Shown: in pieces, positions 7,007 to 9,711 of the stretch
How the letters are laid out: each line of letters begins with the position of its first letter
Numbering within the stretch: the first letter of the stretch is position 1
Assembly (NCBI GenBank): GCA_013813945.1
Contig: JACCQV010000395.1
Location: 1-9,711 of the forward strand
Length of the DNA stretch: 9,711 nucleotides
Direction: 5' to 3'
Source: Deltaproteobacteria bacterium
Lineage (GTDB): Bacteria > Myxococcota_A > Polyangia > Haliangiales > Haliangiaceae
Position numbers and translations under genes: made by a program
Notes under the pieces: model-generated
What the model saw: the letters and a program-made list of their open reading frames with translations, nothing else
What the model was told of the DNA's origin: nothing
The model's database searches: none

Positions 7007-9711
7007 CAGTTGCCCTCCTGGCGTGCGTGCCAGTCACGGAACAACGTCTTGAACTCGGGCCACTCGAGCAGAGGCCCGAGGTCGCCGTCGACCTCGATCT
7101 TACCGATGTGATCGTAGTCGTGCTCGATCGCGAGCTTGACCTGCGCGAACGCACGCGCGAGGTCTCCGATCGCCGCATACGCACAGGCCGCCGAGTGGAA
7201 GATGTGCGGGTTCTCGTGCGCGACAGGCTGAGCGCGCTCCGCGATCCGGACCGCTGCGTCGTGAGCCTTCGCCGCGTGCGCCTGCACGCAGGCGTTGTTC
7301 ATCGCGCGCAGGTAGTTCGTGCGCTCGTCGCCCTCGCCGGGGATCGCGAGCGCCAGCAAGCGATCGTAGAGCGCAAGAGCAGCATCGCGCTGCTCTGCCT
7401 GGGTTGCCTTCCACGCGAGCGCGGACAGGAGGTTGATGTCATCAGGGAGCAGCGGCACAAGACGCATCATCCGAGCTGGGGCGTACTCGAGGATTGCATC
7501 GCCAAGCTCGCCGAACAGCTCGTGTGCCACGTCCTGGTACGTCGCCGCCGTCGAGGATCCCGCCAGTGCCAGGTCCACGACCTCGGAGAATCGGTCGTGG
7601 CCGCGCTTGCCGAGCCGCACGGCGACGTTGATCCGGACAGGCGCGGCGAACCGCGGCAACCAGGCGAGCAACTCATCGCTCTTACCCGCGATCTTCGCGC
7701 GATCGCCGTCGAGCAAGAGCATGGCGTGGGTGAACTGAACGTCGCTGTCGTCGGGTGCGAGGCGCAGCGCCCGTTCGGTCAGCGCGAGCGCGGCGGTCAC
7801 GCGCGCGGGGTCCGGGACCGGACGGCCATCATCATCCGCAGCAAGCTCCCCGACGTCGTCGCTAGCCGCGTTCTCCTCGGCGACCATCCGCGCGGCTTCG
7901 GCTGCGTCGACAATGCCCCGGACCTCCGTGGCAGTACCGTCCTGAGCTCGGATGAAGCTCGGCGTCACGACGATCTGCAGCGCTGGCCAGCTCTCGAACC
8001 GGTACGTGCCGACGCTGGCGACCCGCAGCCTCGCCTCGATCTCGCGCGCGAGCTCCTGGGTGATGTCGAGCACCAGCTCGCCGTCGTCGAGCTCATAGCC
8101 GAGCTGGCTCGCCGGCCGCAGCTGGAGCACCGCACTGCGCCCACGCAGCTCGTAGGGTCGGCCATGGCGCAGTCGTCCTCGCATCGCTCGTGGCAGCACC
8201 GCCGCATACAACGCGCCGAGCTCGATCCGCAGGTGGCCATCGTCGGAGTCGAGCTTCATCTCGCCGGCGAACGTCAGGTCCTCCGATGAGCCCTCTGCGG
8301 CGACGCGGGTCTCCACCTCGCGCGCGGTGCTCGGATCGTCGAGAACCGCTGGACGGTGAAGATCCGTGATCAGATGCGGCAGTCGCTTGCTCAGGATCTC
8401 GATCAGGCCGGGCGTCGACCACTCCTGGATCAGCCGGTACTCCTCGTCGGTGATCCCCACGATCTGAACGAAGCGCGCCTTGCCAAACTCGGACTCGATG
8501 TCGGAGAGCTCCGGGTCCTCGGCAAAGCAGATCGCGGTGATCCGTGTGGCGCTGTCGAGCGCGATCGGACCATTGAGACCCATCTTGTGGCCCGGCGCGA
8601 ACCGGTTTCCGGTGCTGAACACATAGCGCGCGAGGTTCTGCAGGAAGTTGAGCGCCCACGCCGGTGGTTGATCCTGATCGGATGGCCGGGCGAGGCGGAA
8701 CGTCAGCTCGAACCCGAACCCACTCTCGTCGGGATCATCGGTCTCCTTGGCGAACAGATCGGTGAACCCGTACGTGATGAAGTGCCAGTGCGGCACCGGC
8801 TCCGTCCGCGGATAGACCGAGATGCCATGAATCGGATCGTTGCCGCCGAGCGCGTGCGGCAACGCGGTCCCGAAGTGCAACGGCTCCAGATCGCGGTAGA
8901 GCGGCTCGAGGGCTCGATCGATGGCGTCCCATCCTGGTGAGCTGTCCTCGTCGTCGTCATCATCATCGTCATCATCATCGTCGTCATCGTTGTCGTCGGC
9001 GAGCCCGGTATCGGCGATCGGCGGTCGAGTCAGCACGCCGGTGAGCTGATCGTCGCGGGCGAGGCTCCCGACGAGGAGCGCCTCGAGCTCGGGTGTCAGC
9101 TCCGTTGCGAGGCTCGCGATCGCGGCTTCCCGTTCATCGTCGTGATGATCGCCAAGCTCGTCGAGCGCGGCGATCAGCGGCGCCCCGCACGCGGGGTCGC
9201 GATCGAGGGCTTCGAGCAGTGCGCGATGGGCGATGCCGTCTTCGACCCAGCGCCACGCGAGGTCGGCCCACTGGGCGCGGGGGGTCGCCGCGAGCTCCGC
9301 GATGATCTGCTGTCTGCGATCGGCATCGAGCCTCGCCTTCGCCTCTGCCTCGAGCTTGCGCTGGTCAGCGCGCCGCGGATCGAGATCGAGATCGCGGAAC
9401 GCGGCGAGCCAGGCACGGACATCCTCGATCGTGCCCAGCTGATTGCGCCCGGCACGCAGCTCATCGATCAGCTTCGCGGCGTCGCGAACCAGGCGTGCAC
9501 CATGAGCACGCGTGATCTCCAGGTACTTGTCGAGCTCGGGCTCGTCGAACAGATACGCGCGCCACATCGCGTACAGCGCCGTAGGGATGAACTTCTCGCA
9601 CGCCTCGTAGCGGGCCGGCAGCTGGTCGGCCGGGATGACCTGGTTGAAGTCGGCCATGAACAAGCCCGGCACGTCGGCGACGTCGGTCACCCCATCGTTC
9701 TTGAGCAGCGC
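7006..9711 (-). CDS. SUFU (Suppressor of fused) domain protein with C-terminal TPR-like repeats
   Basis: Residues are numbered from the first candidate start in the window, GTG at 9690, which gives 894 residues. The frame is still open from there to 9711 and no Shine-Dalgarno supports that GTG, so the true 5' end may lie outside. Residues 1-230 are helical and not recognised. A run of 13 Asp fills 235-247. The SUFU domain covers about 255-447, with LGGNDPIHGISVYP, HWHFITYGFTDL, SGFGFELTFRLAR, LARYVFSTGN, FVQIVG and LITDLHR, all close to the animal SUFU N-terminal domain. Residues 470-584 (LRIELG, LPRAMRGRLRHGRPY, LQIVVTPSFI) resemble the animal SUFU C-terminal domain. Residues 625-890 form TPR-like helical pairs (AWKATQAEQRDAALALYDRL, ACAYAAIGDLARAFAQVKLA), ending with the usual DLGPLLEWPEFKTLF cap. 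Bacterial SUFU proteins are known from toxin-immunity neighbourhoods (established in outline); here a protein-binding or neutralising role in the cytoplasm is inferred. It is the first visible gene of an operon with the HEAT protein. Confidence 0.9.
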   Translation of the reverse strand, partial: ALLKNDGVTDVADVPGLFMADFNQVIPADQLPARYEACEKFIPTALYAMWRAYLFDEPELDKYLEITRAHGARLVRDAAKLIDELRAGRNQLGTIEDVRAWLAAFRDLDLDPRRADQRKLEAEAKARLDADRRQQIIAELAATPRAQWADLAWRWVEDGIAHRALLEALDRDPACGAPLIAALDELGDHHDDEREAAIASLATELTPELEALLVGSLARDDQLTGVLTRPPIADTGLADDNDDDDDDDDDDDDDEDSSPGWDAIDRALEPLYRDLEPLHFGTALPHALGGNDPIHGISVYPRTEPVPHWHFITYGFTDLFAKETDDPDESGFGFELTFRLARPSDQDQPPAWALNFLQNLARYVFSTGNRFAPGHKMGLNGPIALDSATRITAICFAEDPELSDIESEFGKARFVQIVGITDEEYRLIQEWSTPGLIEILSKRLPHLITDLHRPAVLDDPSTAREVETRVAAEGSSEDLTFAGEMKLDSDDGHLRIELGALYAAVLPRAMRGRLRHGRPYELRGRSAVLQLRPASQLGYELDDGELVLDITQELAREIEARLRVASVGTYRFESWPALQIVVTPSFIRAQDGTATEVRGIVDAAEAARMVAEENAASDDVGELAADDDGRPVPDPARVTAALALTERALRLAPDDSDVQFTHAMLLLDGDRAKIAGKSDELLAWLPRFAAPVRINVAVRLGKRGHDRFSEVVDLALAGSSTAATYQDVAHELFGELGDAILEYAPARMMRLVPLLPDDINLLSALAWKATQAEQRDAALALYDRLLALAIPGEGDERTNYLRAMNNACVQAHAAKAHDAAVRIAERAQPVAHENPHIFHSAACAYAAIGDLARAFAQVKLAIEHDYDHIGKIEVDGDLGPLLEWPEFKTLFRDWHARQEGN
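7014..7019 (-). promoter_or_regulatory. strong Shine-Dalgarno of the HEAT-protein gene
   Basis: Read on the minus strand this is AGGAGG, seven bases before the ATG at 7006-7004, and it lies inside the last codons of the SUFU gene. It is the only perfect Shine-Dalgarno seen at a gene start in this window. It fixes the start of the downstream gene and suggests that product is made at high or independently set levels as well as by coupling. Confidence 0.85.
7939..8283 (-). other. region resembling the SUFU C-terminal domain of animals
   Basis: The segment codes residues about 470-584. LPRAMRGRLRHGRPY here corresponds to IPLCLRGRLLHGRHF in human SUFU, and PALQIVVTPSFI to PWLQILLTEEFV, in the same order and at similar distance after the N-terminal SUFU domain. 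The region between the two blocks (about 520-566) is variable. The human sequence is recalled from memory, not searched. Confidence 0.7.
8350..8928 (-). other. SUFU domain (N-terminal SUFU fold) within the large protein
   Basis: The segment codes residues about 255-447. The strongest marks are HWHFITYGFTDL (HWHYISFGLSDL in human SUFU as I recall it), SGFGFELTFRL (identical in human SUFU), ARYVF, FVQIVG (FLQIVG) and LITDL-R. Spacing along the domain also matches, so the assignment does not rest on one motif. The comparison is from memory; a profile search with PF05076 would settle it. Confidence 0.93.
8944..8997 (-). repeat. Asp-codon triplet repeat in the SUFU gene
   Basis: Eighteen codons of GAC and GAT, broken only by one Glu and one Asn codon, include 13 consecutive Asp codons (8950-8988). 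The mixed GAC/GAT use shows selection for Asp or an old, decayed repeat rather than a fresh pure triplet expansion. It separates the helical N-terminal region from the SUFU domain. Confidence 0.95.

Noticed and set aside
6964..8289. 441-codon open frame on the + strand
   Set aside because: It is antisense to the SUFU gene, whose domains are clear. The frame shows Arg/Asp/Val/Gln-biased text typical of a reverse-strand shadow.
8944..8997. Tandem triplets considered as a CRISPR-like or regulatory repeat array
   Set aside because: They are in-frame Asp codons inside a supported gene with no spacers. The same kind of tract recurs at other domain boundaries of the operon.

Overview
This is a GC-rich window with GTG starts, tight gene packing, Pro- and Asp-rich low-complexity segments and very long two-gene operons. 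That style suggests a myxobacterium-like soil bacterium (Myxococcota). The assignment is inferred from style only; no rRNA or other marker gene is present.

Layout from left to right: (1) The 3' part of a GMC-family flavoprotein oxidoreductase enters from the left edge on the + strand and ends at 1230. (2) Convergent to it, and overlapping its last 35 bases, is a minus-strand gene for an FAD-dependent dehydrogenase of the COG2509 type. It is preceded by a probable 60-residue single-pass membrane protein. (3) Divergent from these, on the + strand, are two envelope genes: a Cys-containing lipoprotein with a beta-sandwich-like C-terminal half, and a small exported protein that looks like an outer-membrane beta-barrel. 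(4) The rest (4394 to the right edge) is one minus-strand operon of two very long genes joined by a TGATG stop/start overlap and a perfect AGGAGG ribosome binding site. The upstream gene encodes a SUFU (Suppressor of fused) protein with a helical N-terminal region, a 13-Asp run, the SUFU domain, a region resembling the SUFU C-terminal domain of animals, and TPR-like repeats. The downstream gene encodes an 870-residue protein with two unrecognised N-terminal domains, a HEAT-like alpha-solenoid and a nearly pure Asp tail. Both proteins use poly-Asp linkers between their domains.

The SUFU/HEAT pair is the most interesting content. Bacterial SUFU domains are known mainly as immunity-type proteins in toxin neighbourhoods, and translational coupling suggests the two products are made together and may act together. 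No toxin is visible in the window; the upstream side lies beyond the right edge, and the SUFU reading frame is still open there. The functional proposal is inference. The domain similarity, the overlap and the Asp tracts are seen directly in the sequence.

Apart from short intergenic gaps (54, 73 and 4 bases) the window is fully coding. I saw no tRNA, rRNA, CRISPR array, insertion sequence or convincing terminator.
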